This document shows positions 1 through 10,769 of a stretch of 64,000 nucleotides of DNA, piece after piece. The stretch is from Chrysophaeum taylorii. Taxonomy: Eukaryota > Sar > Pelagophyceae > Pelagomonadales > Pelagomonadaceae. Location: positions 1-64,000 of the forward strand of contig JAQMWT010000075.1 of the NCBI GenBank assembly GCA_029834535.1, in the 5' to 3' direction. The notes under the pieces are model-generated. The model searched no databases, was not told the DNA's origin, and saw only the letters and a program-made list of their open reading frames with translations. Numbering within the stretch: position 1 is the stretch's first letter; the number at the start of each line of letters is the position of its first letter. Position numbers and translations under genes: made by a program.

Positions 1-1384
1 CGGAATCAAATTCTCGATCGCGTTTTTCCTGGAATGGAAGACCGATAGGGCTGCTGATCTCCGTTTAGCTGTTGACAAGTGCCCCCTGAGTATCAGGAAT
101 GGCATTTCACCAACGAAGTTTCCCCACTTACCTGATGCAGAAGTAGCTCAGCTAGCTACTGTCTGTTACGACTATGAAGTCAAGGCATTACGTCCTGAAA
201 TCAATGCCCGTTTCTTAGAAGAGGAACGAATCTTAAATCGCGCGCACCCGAAGGCATTAGCTTTCGACACCCGTGTTCGTGCCCCTGTTACCATGTTTTC
301 GTTAACTGCTGCTGACTGGCACACTTATCAGAACACGTATGCTACATTCTTGCATACTTACTTCAATCTTGAAAGTGTTGGAAAACCAGGCACTTGCGGC
401 CTGCCCGCCATCAATGAGGTATATAACAAAAGTTATTTACCCAACAAGGCTCGAGCCATTATGCTCATCGCCTTTAGTCACTACGAGTCTGTTACGACTA
501 CTGTTGTTTATACTCAGCTAACTCTGTTATGTCCATGTAATTTATCGAAGCTGTCCTAGCATTTAGGCAAACCTCTTACCAACTTAACCAGGAAGAGACT
601 GACCTTCAATTCGACTTTGGCACTCTTTGTAGAAAATCTATGAAGAGATAATACATCGCATTATGCCGATAATACCAGCAACAATCGTTACGATCGTGGT
701 TGGGTAGATTGGTGTTATATGTATGAAACCCGATCTTCATCTCGGCCTGTGCCAGAAGCTGAACGATTGTGTCACCCTACCAACCCTAGCTACATTTTAG
801 AATACGCATTAGACCTATTACAATGTAGTATCAAATGGGTCGAACAAAGACGCTTAGAACGCCCTGTTTCTTGGCAACCCTATGTCGAAGGTTTATCATC
901 TCAACCAAAGCCAAAGTTACTACTTACAAACACTTTGGATTTCAGCAGACAAAAGTCTGACTCAAACTGCTAACACACTCGCCTTCATCACTTCGTCCCA
1001 ACCTGGTACATCTTCCACGTTTAATGCTAGACGCTTGCGTAACTCTAATGATGCTCGCCAGCCTTTCTCTCGCAGCGATTTATCGTATTATCGTTCTGGT
1101 GATTCTTACGTCACCAAGAAAACTGCCGGACAGTCCCATGACCGTCCAATTTACCCCGCACTTTTGACAGGTCCTCTCGGTCTAACATGAAATTATTAGA
1201 TCGAACAAACCACACCTTAAACACCCTGCGAGAACAGTGTAGTGAACTTACGAAGCATGTGACAGATAATGATACCACGGCTCAGCTACAACAGAATATC
1301 AACAAGTTATTTGAGACTCTTTACAATCAGCTGACATTCTGTCAACGACATCTACTGAGGACAACAGTAGTTTACTTCGTCTAA
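1..1384 (+). pseudogene. Gag-like region of the copia element
   Basis: Short open stretches in several frames (for example 293-559, 719-973, 882-1190, 1187-1384) give protein-like, hydrophilic, non-repetitive sequence upstream of the protease, the position of Gag in copia elements. No zinc knuckle or other diagnostic Gag motif is visible. The frame is broken by several shifts. The Gag assignment rests on position only; it could equally be another 5' module. Confidence 0.4.
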
Positions 1385-1395
1385 ACGAACAGCTC

Positions 1396-2991
1396 ATGTT
1401 TGCAGAAGACATCATTTGTGATGTAGACGTTCATCTATCCTCGACCGAAAAGTCGTTAAACTACGTGGAGCCACAACACCATACTGTTGTTACTGCTCCC
1501 ACCCCAAAGGCAACTCCTCCTACTACAAACACACAGGGTAATCCTTCCAATACTGTGCCTAACCTCTTTACCGCTTCCGCCATCTCGGCTTTACCACCAG
1601 CATTATTGTCCTCGCTATCTTCACAGGTCCAATCTGCCCTCAACCTACCATCACAAGCCGAAACCAAAAGGGATGCCGATCATACTTCGCTATCGTCATT
1701 TGATGAAAAGCACGGCATGGCTGATGAGGCTGACGAACCATCACCACCTGTTCAACCGATCATTATTCCAACGAATCTGTTATTGCTGAAGAACTTCTTC
1801 ACAGCCAGCCTCTCCACTACTTGCCCACATTCGGAAAACGCCTTCCTCACCAACTACATGAAGGTAAACAGTGTCCCTCCACATTGCTCTTTCCTATATT
1901 TTGACTCTTGTGCTACCATCTCATTGATGTCCACTTATGATTTCGCAATACCCAATCATATAATTCCATTGGACTCCACATACGCCCCGATTGTTATTCA
2001 GACGGCAACAGGACAACAACGTGCCTCACACATGATGTTAACACGCAACATTGTTGTTCCCCTACCAGATCATCCACAAGTTGGCTATGTTAAGATCGAC
2101 TTCGCTTTATGTCTTCAGCCAGTGCATGACCGACATCTCGCTATCCTGAGCATGCTCGAGTGGAACCAGACGAACCTGACCACTGTGTTCAATGATCGAG
2201 CTGAGCCAAAGCTCAGCGCTGTCACGAGCCGCATAGACAAAGATGTACGTATACCCATACACTATGTAGCAGCTAATTTACCTGCTCTCCCTTGTCTCAC
2301 TTACAACATCGCTCGCGACAAGCAACTCGAACTTCGTTCCCTCGCATTTCCCCTCAAGCGATACCATGAAAACAGGGATCTACTGGCATACTACAACTAC
2401 CTACTCCAAAGAGTTTTACCAGATCGCCCGTGGATTCGCCCTTTGGTTCTCAATCTTCGGAAACAGAACAAGTTTGTTCAGCAAAATACGCAGCCTGACT
2501 ACTCACGCCCAGTGTTTCTCTCACAAGAGTCCAATCTCCGCAAACCCTCTGTCATGTTACTTTGTTCTGGTTTGTCAACTCCGGCGTTCCTGTCTCAAGC
2601 CACTAATGACTTAGGCTTAAATATCAATGTAAAAGTTGTTGTTGAGTCTGATGATACGCTTGTTCGTATGTTACGCCACCGTTTTCCTACTGTATTATTA
2701 TTTGAATCTCTCCCCGCCTTTATTAACCATCTTCACCTAATCTCACCAGAGGAAAGGCGCACATTCTATTGTGATATAATTGAGATCACTCCTCCCTGCA
2801 CAAACAGGAATTTACTAAAACAGCATAAGACAGAAGACTTACACAGCCTGCTGGACGATTCTCTTTTCGACAGCATGCTGTCTGTCATCAAGCTACTCCA
2901 GCCCTTGGTACTACTGGCTGAGATGACGCCTCCGCATAAGTACTGTCATCAAGACCACATCACAGTGGCCAACTTATCATACTACCCTTGA
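1396..2991 (+). pseudogene. Copia polyprotein: protease plus N-terminal half of a C5 DNA methyltransferase-like domain
   Basis: The 531-codon frame begins with a linker rich in Pro, Ser and Thr that contains SLNY (codons about 20-23). A retroviral-type aspartic protease active site (FDSCAT, about residues 169-174, in place of the usual D-S/T-G-A) follows, with an ATGQQ flap-like stretch downstream. From about residue 384 the sequence switches to cytosine-5 DNA methyltransferase features: a motif I-like LLCSGLSTP in place of LFSGxGG, an acidic VVESD motif II, a motif IV with the catalytic-type Pro-Pro-Cys (codons at 2791-2799), and a motif VI position with Glu in AEMTPP (2919-2933). Motif VIII follows in another frame at 3044. 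Cytosine methyltransferases carried by retrotransposons are known from dinoflagellates and charophyte algae; here the assignment rests on motif order and spacing. Confidence 0.6.
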
Positions 2992-3151
2992 TTACTGTGT
3001 CGATGTTGTTGATAGGTTCCCGACCTACCTCTGTGGCGACTACCAATCTAGAGAAAGATGGATATGCATCGCACGCAGATATTCTACTGGACCAATTAAA
3101 CTATTGTCGTGGCCTCCTCCATCCACGCCCCTTCCTAAAGATCGTGGATGA
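2963..3151 (+). pseudogene. C-terminal part of the methyltransferase-like domain (motif VIII)
   Basis: After a +1 frame change near 2960-2985 the open frame contains the segment CGDYQSRERWICIARR, with QSRERW at 3044-3061. This is the Q-x-R-x-R motif VIII of cytosine-5 methyltransferases, preceded as usual by an aromatic-rich segment of about 30 residues after motif VI and followed by a beta-strand-like WICIARR. The frame closes at TGA 3149-3151. I do not see a clear motif IX or the C-terminal G-N-x-V motif X downstream, so the domain is either truncated or degraded. Confidence 0.55.
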
Positions 3152-4560
3152 TCTACAACTATTCCCAAGCGCCTTTGGCTACCTAAACACGTATCCAAAG
3201 ACTGGATCCGGGTGTTCCCGATCCTCCATATATCCCCGTTCCTAAAACGTTTGCACCTTACTCTCGCACAGGTTCTGCTCAGCTTACTATGGCTGACCTT
3301 GAATCCCTCAATATGTTACTGCTTCGCCTTCACTCACAACAGGCTCACGAGCAACGTACTCACTCTGTTCAATCCGAGTGTACTTATCATCAGTTGTGCT
3401 TTAAACGCTCCTCTATGGAGCCGCTACCCAATGCAACCTACCCTATACACGTCAAGGTTTTTACAATCCTCTATAACTTGTTTGCCAGCTTACACACTAA
3501 CTCACCCACTCCTGTGTCCTATTACATAACCGTTTTCGAAACTAACCAACCGTCACACAGGTTACTTACACACCTCATCAACATCACACAACTCCTACTT
3601 CTTAACTGGTGGCCACCATTCCGACGGCAACCTCACCATAGAGAACGCCACCACCAAATCACTTCCATCACGCTTTTGGAAGCACGTATACGTTCACTGC
3701 TTCCGACATCCCCGCGACCGGGACAGGTCCATATATTTGGAGCCGTTTATGGGTTACTTGTGGATAGTCCAAGCCCTCCCCCAAGTTGGCTCCGCTGCCA
3801 CCTATGGCACCGCCATACAAAAGCTCTTGTCCAGATGCTCTCTTGTGATGCCTGGCTGCCTTACCTACAAGGCCACCGACAACTCTTTCGACTACAAGGA
3901 TTCTCATTTTGCTCTGGAAGATCACCACTTATCTCATAGTCGCTATATAGGGTACCTTCGTGGAAGTGACCGCAAACTCGGCTCTAAAATCCACTCCATG
4001 CTTGCTCCATTGCCACCGTCCGAGGGTACGCCAATATTGTTTTACTCGACCCTCGCAACGGGAAATTACGCTACCCCACTCGACCGGAGTTGATTCGTGC
4101 TAACAACCACACCAAACAACAGGAATCTTCCCTCTTGTCTCTACGCCATGACCTTTGCTGTGACATGCTCAGCAATGCTCTGCCTGCCGGTACGTACAGC
4201 ACTCTGTACAAGCACCTTTCGCTCCTCGTGCCGATATTAAATCCCTTATGTTGGACCCTACCTTCCAACATACTGCTGCCGTGACGAAGAAATCCTATGT
4301 ATCCAATTTCATGACCGTTGATCAAGCTTCCACCACGTGCAGCACAGATACCTTGTCTTTGGCACATCTTTTATGATGTCTATTTCCAGCAACTGCTTGA
4401 CCGAAATGTCGTTAAACTATATATCTTCGTCCTACGAAGATACTCTCGCTACTCGTGATGATGAGGATGCACCTCCAAGTGACCCTGCTGCGCACCAGGA
4501 TGACGACGCACCGCCTCCCCTGCCTTAGACACCGAACTCAAGTTCGATGTTCGGCGCAAA
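3152..4560 (+). pseudogene. Degraded copia coding linker between methyltransferase and integrase
   Basis: Protein-like segments continue in alternating frames: about 3213-3939, 3737-4093, 4090-4360 and 4337-4528. At least four frameshifts separate them. The last piece contains the second copy of the 21-nt repeat (4399-4419, read as LTEMSLNY) followed by an acidic, proline-rich stretch. No domain is recognisable; part of it could be the missing target-recognition and C-terminal part of the methyltransferase module. Confidence 0.4.
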
Positions 4561-6422
4561 CGGCATATTCCCGCTCATCCCATTCCTCGTAAGTCCTCGC
4601 ACACGGATCCACCGAATATCTCAATGCCAAAGAACGTGCCAATCGCTTTCACCGGGTGCATCACTGCCCCGACAACGTCGCTGCCAAGGCCCCCAACGTA
4701 CTTGCTCGCCCTGGATTCTCTGCTTCTGACATACCATATCGCGACTTATGCACCGACTGCATCGCACACAACAAGCGCCACCCGCACAAGCATTTCAATG
4801 CGACCAAGCCTTCTTTTGAGCAAACTCACAAAGCCGGCGAAGTCTGGGCGTGCGACGGCGGCTATGTGACCATCCCATCCGAATGGGGAGGCTTCACACA
4901 TATCATCGTCTTCAAGGAGCTCATTTCGAAATTTCTCTTGGTGTACTTTACACGCACCACCAACGCCACGGAGTTCACTCAAGCTCTGGATTTTGTGTAT
5001 GACTTCTGTCGTACACAACTCAACGTGCACATGCGCACCCTCTACTCCGATGCCTTCAAGCCCTACTTTAGCCAGCACATTACTTCCCCGTACCGCGTCG
5101 ATAAGGGCATTCAACTCATCGCCTTCCCGCCGTACATGCACCACTTTAACTTTGAAGTTGAGTCTGCCATCGGTTTCATCGCCTCCGCCTCCTCAACTCG
5201 CCTTCGTTCTCTCCTTAATGCTCACTATCGTGGCGCCAAGATCGTGGAACCAGCTATCATGTTCCCATGGGCGGTGATACACACCGTTCAAAGCTACAAC
5301 CTTCTCCCGAACGCCACGCTCGAGCGCATTCATCATGCTATCCTGAGTCCGCAACAGCTACTCTACAACCAACTCAACACTCCCCAACATGATATGCTCA
5401 AGATTTTTGGCGCTGAATGTTACCTTCTATTGGAGCCCCATGAACACCACAAGTGGGAACCGTGCCGCCGCAAATATTTATATCTCTGTTGCGCCAACGC
5501 GCAAAACCCGCTCGTCTCCCCACGCGTCGACCATCTCGCTGACGTCGTCCTCAACCCTGAAAACGGACAAATTCGTATTTCGTCCAAGCTGCAATTCCTC
5601 TACATGCTGCAGCATCCTACTCCTGATCCTGAACTTGCTCCTCCGCCTCACGCTCCTCCCGCGCCTTTCTCGCTCACACCCCACACCGCTATCCAAGACC
5701 ATGTCATTCAGAGGGGGACAAGGACTCCTCATCCTCAGAGAGGGCACTCCCCACCTCCTTCAGCTCCTTCTTCGTCCCCTACTCCTGCCTCTTCTCCCTC
5801 TTCTAACACTCTCGCCGACAATTCTGGCTCTATGTCACCGCCGCCCTTGCTTCCTTCTTACAAAGACCTTTTTGCACAAGATGACCTCATTCTTGTCCCA
5901 GGTTCCAAACAGCCCAACACCCGCAAGGCCACTTCTATGAAAACTATCCGAGCCCGGTTACAAGCGTCTACTATTGGTGCTTACAAAGCCGCTGGTGGCA
6001 AACTCGCCGATTTCCGCTGGGATCTTCGCCACCACTTTCTTACGTTCAAGTCTCCCGCCCTCTCCGCCCTTCATCTCAGTGGTGGTATCCTCTGGTCTGC
6101 TATCTGCTCAGAGGGGGAACATGCGTTGTTAGCTCGTCTTCTTCTCCCGTTGCGCACTGACTTACTTGCCCGCTACCCGCACGTCGATGGTTACTTCGCC
6201 CACGCCAAGTGCGCATCCAGCATCCCAGCTGCAACCTTTTTAACTGCTGATGGTTCACCTGCGTGCCCATTCCTCAGCCCCTTTTATCTGCGTTCACTGA
6301 ACACGCTGCTGCCTTCGGCACTTCTTCCTTACAATATGCACTTACGTACCTGGCGCCGACCAGCTTTATTGATCACAACTCCTCCGAGTTTGGCGCTACT
6401 TCTGCATCTCTGGCTGACCTGA
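4560..6422 (+). pseudogene. Copia integrase region
   Basis: The frame encodes a pre-integrase HHCC-type zinc finger (FHRVHHCP ... CTDC, about 4644-4760) and a DDE integrase core. The three acidic residues are visible in WACDGG, LYSDAFK and the FEVESA segment, with about 34-36 residues between the second Asp and the Glu candidates, matching D,D-35-E spacing. A long Pro/Ser-rich linker follows (about 5640-5900), as in copia integrases. The frame closes with TGA at 6420-6422; protein-like sequence in a second frame (6263-6440) indicates a nearby frameshift pair. The catalytic residues seem present but the open frame is interrupted, so no intact polyprotein can be made. Confidence 0.8.
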
Positions 6423-7865
6423 CTTGGAGGAATACCTTCTGGTCTCTACAGAGTTTATCACCAGGTCTTACACACCGACCCTACTATCCATATTCAACTG
6501 GAATCTGCCCCTACTACTCCTACTGACGCTGTTTCCGCTTATCCCGAAGTTGCGCACACTGCCTCGACCGCAACGTCGCTAAACTATAATTCACCAGCCA
6601 TTGTTGGTCCTGACGAATATAAGGTCCAAGAAGCGGACGTTTCCATTGACGAATATAAACTTAAGTGCCTCCACGGTTTGTCGCCTGAAAACAGGCACGC
6701 CTACCTCAAGGCCATCGCCAAGGAACTCCACGACATTATCCGCTTTGGCTGCTTCAAACTTTCCTTACCCGACGGTGTCTCTCGTCCTATTGACAGCAAG
6801 ATGGTGCTGAAGATTAAAACAGACTCTGCAGGCAAATACGTTAAGCACAAGGCTCGCCTCGTACTACGTGGCTTCCTAGCATCTCTTGGCGCCGATTTCT
6901 TTGGCACCTTCAGCCCCATGGCCACCATGACCGCAATCCGGGTACTACTAGCTATTGCAGCATACAAGCAATTGCCTGTCTACCATGCAGACGTCCCGAA
7001 CGCCTTCGTTCAGTCTGACATTGATGCCAACGTCTATGTTCAGTTACCAGACGGCATCAAGCTTATCGACCCCGATGACGCTAAGTACAAGGGCCGACGT
7101 CTACCGAAACTGCTGAAGTCACTTTATGGACTTCGGCAATCACCATCTCTTTGGAACAAAGAGATAGACGGCTTCTTCCGTAGCCTTGGCTACAAACGCC
7201 TGCATTCGGACTCTTGCCTATATGCTCGAGTATCCGCACATGCTAAGTTCGTCGTATGCAGTCTGTCTGTAGACGACATTGTTATTGTGTCCAATGACGA
7301 CCCTCTTCGTACTGAGTTACAGGATGCCCTCCACAAACGGTATGCTGTAGAGCAGTTTGAACCTGTCCATACCCTCCTAGGCATGCGTGTGTGTCGCACA
7401 TCTGACGGTTCCATTTCTCTGGATGTGCAAGCCAAGCTGGATGAACTCTTCGCTGATCACCCAGTCTTGCAGCAACTGACCCCGCTTAAATATCCTATGT
7501 CATCGTCCTTCAAGTATAAAGATGGCACTCCCAGCTCTGAAACAGAGTTGTACATCAATTCGCACTTTGCCACCCTCCTTGGCAAGCTGGTGTTCATGCA
7601 AGTTGCCTGCAGACCTGACTTCTCGCAAGCCTTGGGCAGATGTTCGCGTGGTATGCATGCACCCACGTATGTTCACGTCCAAATGCTAGAGCATTTGCTT
7701 CGCTACCTCAAGAAGCCGGAAAACCGCTCACTTCGCCTCTGGTTCCATCCTAAAGGTAATGCCATTGAAGCTCACCTTCGCACTGTCTCCGCTAATCGAA
7801 TTGATCTATCCACTGTGGTCGACTACCAACCGCAGGATGTATCTACTGGACAGTTTGACCCTTAG
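6423..7865 (+). pseudogene. Copia reverse transcriptase (RVT_2 type)
   Basis: Downstream of the TGA at 6420 the same frame stays open to 7865. It carries the third 21-nt repeat (6566-6586, STATSLNY) and then a copia-type RT: KARLVLRGF, FSPMATMTAIRVLLAIAA, the YHADVPNAF motif with its Asp, LKSLYGLRQSP, and the catalytic double Asp in LSVDDIVIVS. The usual aromatic residue before V-D-D is Ser here. The frame ends just before the RNase H start (TAG 7863-7865) and RNase H continues in another frame, so one more frameshift lies between them. Confidence 0.85.
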
Positions 7866-7870
7866 TTGCC

Positions 7871-8455
7871 ATGGTTGACGCTGACAACGCCCCTTCCTTA
7901 GCACAGGAAGATAGGAAATCTACCACCGGGTTTGTCTTCTATCTTTTCAACTGCCTTATTGGTTGGAAAAGCAAACTTCAACCGATTGTCTCCTGCTCAA
8001 CTCACGAAGCTGAGTTGATTGCCCTCAGTATTTGTGCTGATGAAGCTGTTTGGCTACGCAAGCTGCTGTTGGAACTCTCCTTTGTCGTCAACCCCACCTT
8101 CTACGTCAACAATGCTAATGGTGAGAACACCGCTGACCCTGTTGACTTCGATGACAATGACAACCCAATTGCTGAAGATATGCGCTTCATCAGAAGCCTA
8201 CCTCTCTTGTCTGACAATGCTGCCGCTGTTCACACCTCTAATAACCCAGATGGGTCCTCTCGATCCAAGGCACTGTCGACCAGATGGTTTAAAATCCGTG
8301 AGTACATCTCGCTACAGAAAATACGAGTCCATCATGTTCCCGGCAAGCTGAACGTGGCGGATGGTTTTACAAAGCCACTTGCTGCTGAGTTCTCCACCTT
8401 TCGTTCTCTACTCGGTATGCATCATGCCTCTGACGACAAGCCTTTACAGGATTGA
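7871..8455 (+). pseudogene. Copia RNase H domain
   Basis: The frame reads VDADNAPSLAQEDRKSTTGF, the Asp-containing start of copia RNase H (consensus D-A-D-W-A, then D-R-K-S-T-S-G). The Glu of STHEAELIAL and the Asp of LLSDNAAAV follow, then the C-terminal RSKALSTRWFKIREYI and HHVPGKLNVADGFTKPL, which is the canonical copia end. An acidic insert of about 20 residues (ENTADPVDFDDNDN) lies between the Glu and second Asp motifs. The frame is offset from the RT frame. Confidence 0.85.
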
Positions 8456-9004
8456 AGATGCCTAACCCTAGTGACCGCAACGTCGTTAAACTAGCCCTGG
8501 CCCTACCTTCTTTTGCCACATTTTTTTGTACGCGCGTGTGAGTGTCGCTCATGTCTCTTTCTTGGCACTCCCGTGGCCGTGGCCGTGGCATCTCTCCAGT
8601 CGTTCGAAGGACAATTCCACGCTCGCTTTCCACGGCCGAGCATTCTCCCAAGTTGTCTCAAAAGCGACAACCCATAACCACTGTCACTCCTGCTACCTCC
8701 CAGGCTGCTACTGTCTCACCGACACCAGTTGAACATATTTTACAACAATCCCTAACACTCCAGGATGGCCTCAACATGGATTTTGCCCTGATTGAACGAG
8801 GAATCTCTCTCTCTGAGAACTTCCGTACCCCTGCCACTCCCTTTCTCTCTTCTTTTATGCGAGCGGAAATCTCTACGGCACTCAACTCGATCTATCAGTC
8901 TGCTGACTTTTCACTGTTTGTGGAACTAACAACATTCATATCCATGCGCCTACCCATTACTACATTTTGGGAAGCTGCTCCTGCTGTTGCTTCTATTGGC
9001 TGCT
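8456..9004 (+). pseudogene. Extra 3' ORF of the copia element, part 1
   Basis: Past RNase H, where copia elements normally go into the 3' LTR, coding-like sequence continues. The fourth 21-nt repeat lies at 8473-8493, where the codon for its Tyr is TAG. A frame from about 8542 encodes a GRGRG-containing basic start and then a soluble protein with no recognised domain, up to about 9004, where the inserted LINE fragment begins. Envelope-like ORFs occur at this position in some LTR elements, but no signal peptide or transmembrane segment is visible here. Confidence 0.45.
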
Positions 9005-9275
9005 ACAGAGGCCCCAAACGTGAACGTTCGCAGATGACGTACGGGAGGTCGCTCGCCAAGGCACTCCGGAAATGCGACATCCCCTTCAACTCGTGGCACG
9101 ACCTCGCACAAGACCGCGCGCAGTGGCGGTCCGCCATCAACGGCTTTTCATCCCTCGCCTCTACCCCAGCTGTGTGATTTTTTGCTCTGTGATCCTGGAC
9201 CGGCGACTGCCGGCCCAGCCTGGCTCCCATGTCCGGGAGAGGTCCGAAGTTAGTTAGTTAGTTAGTTAGTTAGTT
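9005..9275 (+). mobile_element. LINE 3' end with (AGTT)n tail, inserted in the copia element
   Basis: The last 170 bases of coding sequence end in SWHDLAQDRAQWRSAI, the W-x-x-L-A-x-D-R-x-x-W-R signature found at the C-terminus of many non-LTR retrotransposon ORF2 proteins; the stop is TGA at 9175. A short 3' UTR follows with two hairpins (CCGGCGACTGCCGG and CTCCC...GGGAG) and a tail of about seven AGTT units (9247-9275). The same hairpin and tail occur inverted at about 55119-55165 and 57038-57130. The copy is heavily 5'-truncated. Confidence 0.75.
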
Positions 9276-10769
9276 ATTCTGTCATCCTACTGTAGGCAAT
9301 GCCTCAACGATTTGGGACAACCTACATTTCTTGCCTCCACCACATATAATTCGAAGTCACAAGCACCTCGTGAACTCCCCACTGAAGTGCTGAGTCACAG
9401 ATGACCATAAGAAGAATGGTCACATCCCCATCTCAACTATCACCATAAACATTTGTTGCGCTTGTCACAACACCGATCAGGTGCCCATACAACCTATCGT
9501 ATGTGCACGTAATGCTACTTCCTTCCAACCCTCCTGTGATGGGTGCTCAGCTGGTCATATACGCGCAACCATCATACGCACCTATAATTTGCCAAAGGAG
9601 CTACATACTCTCTTGACTAGCAGTCTAACGCAAAATCCGTCACTTGCTCATTTAGTCTTATCAGTAACCGATGCAGCCACAGACTCCACCACTCAACTGC
9701 CATTCGCACTGGATCTTCGGCTTATTACTCAGATGCACCTGGAGCATCTTAACTTTCTTGTAACTCTCGTGCGAACACAGGCTCGTAAAACTCAGGCTAT
9801 GTTCAAACCCACCAAATACCACCATGTGATTAATACTGTTGTCCAATCGTGGGCACAACATCTTGACGACTACGTATCATCCTCAGATGATACAAAGCCG
9901 CCATCACTCCTGGATGTAATGTTCGCCCCCACCTATACTCCGGCAGAACATCAAGACTTTCTGCACTTTCTAAACGCGAAATACCCCCGACTTGCACAGC
10001 ATGTGTTGACCGAAACGTCATTAAACTACTCACTCTCCACATCAGAACCTACTCTGGAAATGTCTTCACCATCGACACACGCTGCTCCTTCTGCCTCGCC
10101 TGATGATGTCGATGCCTTACATCTAAAAATCGAGCTACTCCAGGAAACTCTTCGCCCACATATTCGCAAGGTCAACACCCTCAGTGCTGAGAATCTATCT
10201 CTGCGCACAGATCTGCAGGCTGCCATTGCTTCAATTACCTCCCTGGAGAACCGGCTCTTCCTCCTACAGGCAATGCACACGTGTTGCTCGTAAAACTGTT
10301 CAAGATCACAGAGCTGCTGACTCGCTTAACTCTTACAGCTCATGACCAATATGCCGCCAACCATTCCTCCCCGGACGATCACCTCCATCATCTGCGTGAT
10401 AATTTGCTCTCGTGTATTCAAAACATTCCTTTCGCGTGTGAATCGGAAGACTCTTCTATCTTCTCGGATCCGTTCGCTGAGTCCAACTTCTTGGAAAACC
10501 TACTGGACACCCTAAAACTTGACTCACTAGTGCCATCCATACTGAATGCTTTACTTGCACTCACGTTTCGTATGGTACCTCACCATTCTGCTATTGGTGT
10601 TCACAACCTGACAGCAGAAGCTGACGAAGAAGATACCGATACTCTCGAACCAGTAACGATGTCCACCACATCAGATAGCCTCAACACACTGTCTGTTGTG
10701 CCTGTGTTTCGTAATGCTCTGTTTAAAAGCGTCAAGTCGACTCTCAACTCCACCAAGTCGAAGTCCTAA
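9276..10769 (+). pseudogene. Extra 3' ORF of the copia element, part 2
   Basis: Coding-like sequence resumes after the LINE tail. About 9450-9560 encodes a Cys-rich segment (CCACHN ... VCARN ... CDGCSAGH) that could bind zinc. The frame 9481-10293 continues with a helical domain, the fifth 21-nt repeat at 10008-10028 (LTETSLNY), and a predicted coiled coil (about 10105-10265, heptads of Leu and charged residues). After a frame change, 10281-10769 encodes a further acidic segment. No homologue is recognised. If the polyprotein model is right, this region supplies one or two further mature proteins. Confidence 0.45.

Larger units (their letters stand above)
1..10769 (+). mobile_element. Decayed Ty1/copia retrotransposon with extra modules
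   Basis: A single, co-oriented series of retrotransposon modules fills this stretch: Gag-like sequence, aspartic protease, a cytosine methyltransferase-like domain, integrase, reverse transcriptase, RNase H and a further 3' coding region. The order PR-IN-RT-RH is the Ty1/copia order, and the RT has copia-type motifs. The reading frame changes several times and contains in-frame stops (for example TGA at 6420), so this copy is not functional. The 5' end lies outside the window and I found no convincing LTR pair; the 3' limit is the end of the last long frame. A LINE 3' end (about 9005-9275) is inserted in it. Base composition is clearly more AT-rich than the flanking host genes. Five copies of a 21-nt repeat lie at module boundaries. 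Confidence 0.85.

Noticed and set aside
8542-9177. A single 211-codon gene
   Set aside because: The frame fuses the copia 3' ORF with an inserted LINE ORF2 C-terminus; composition and motif change sharply near 9005.
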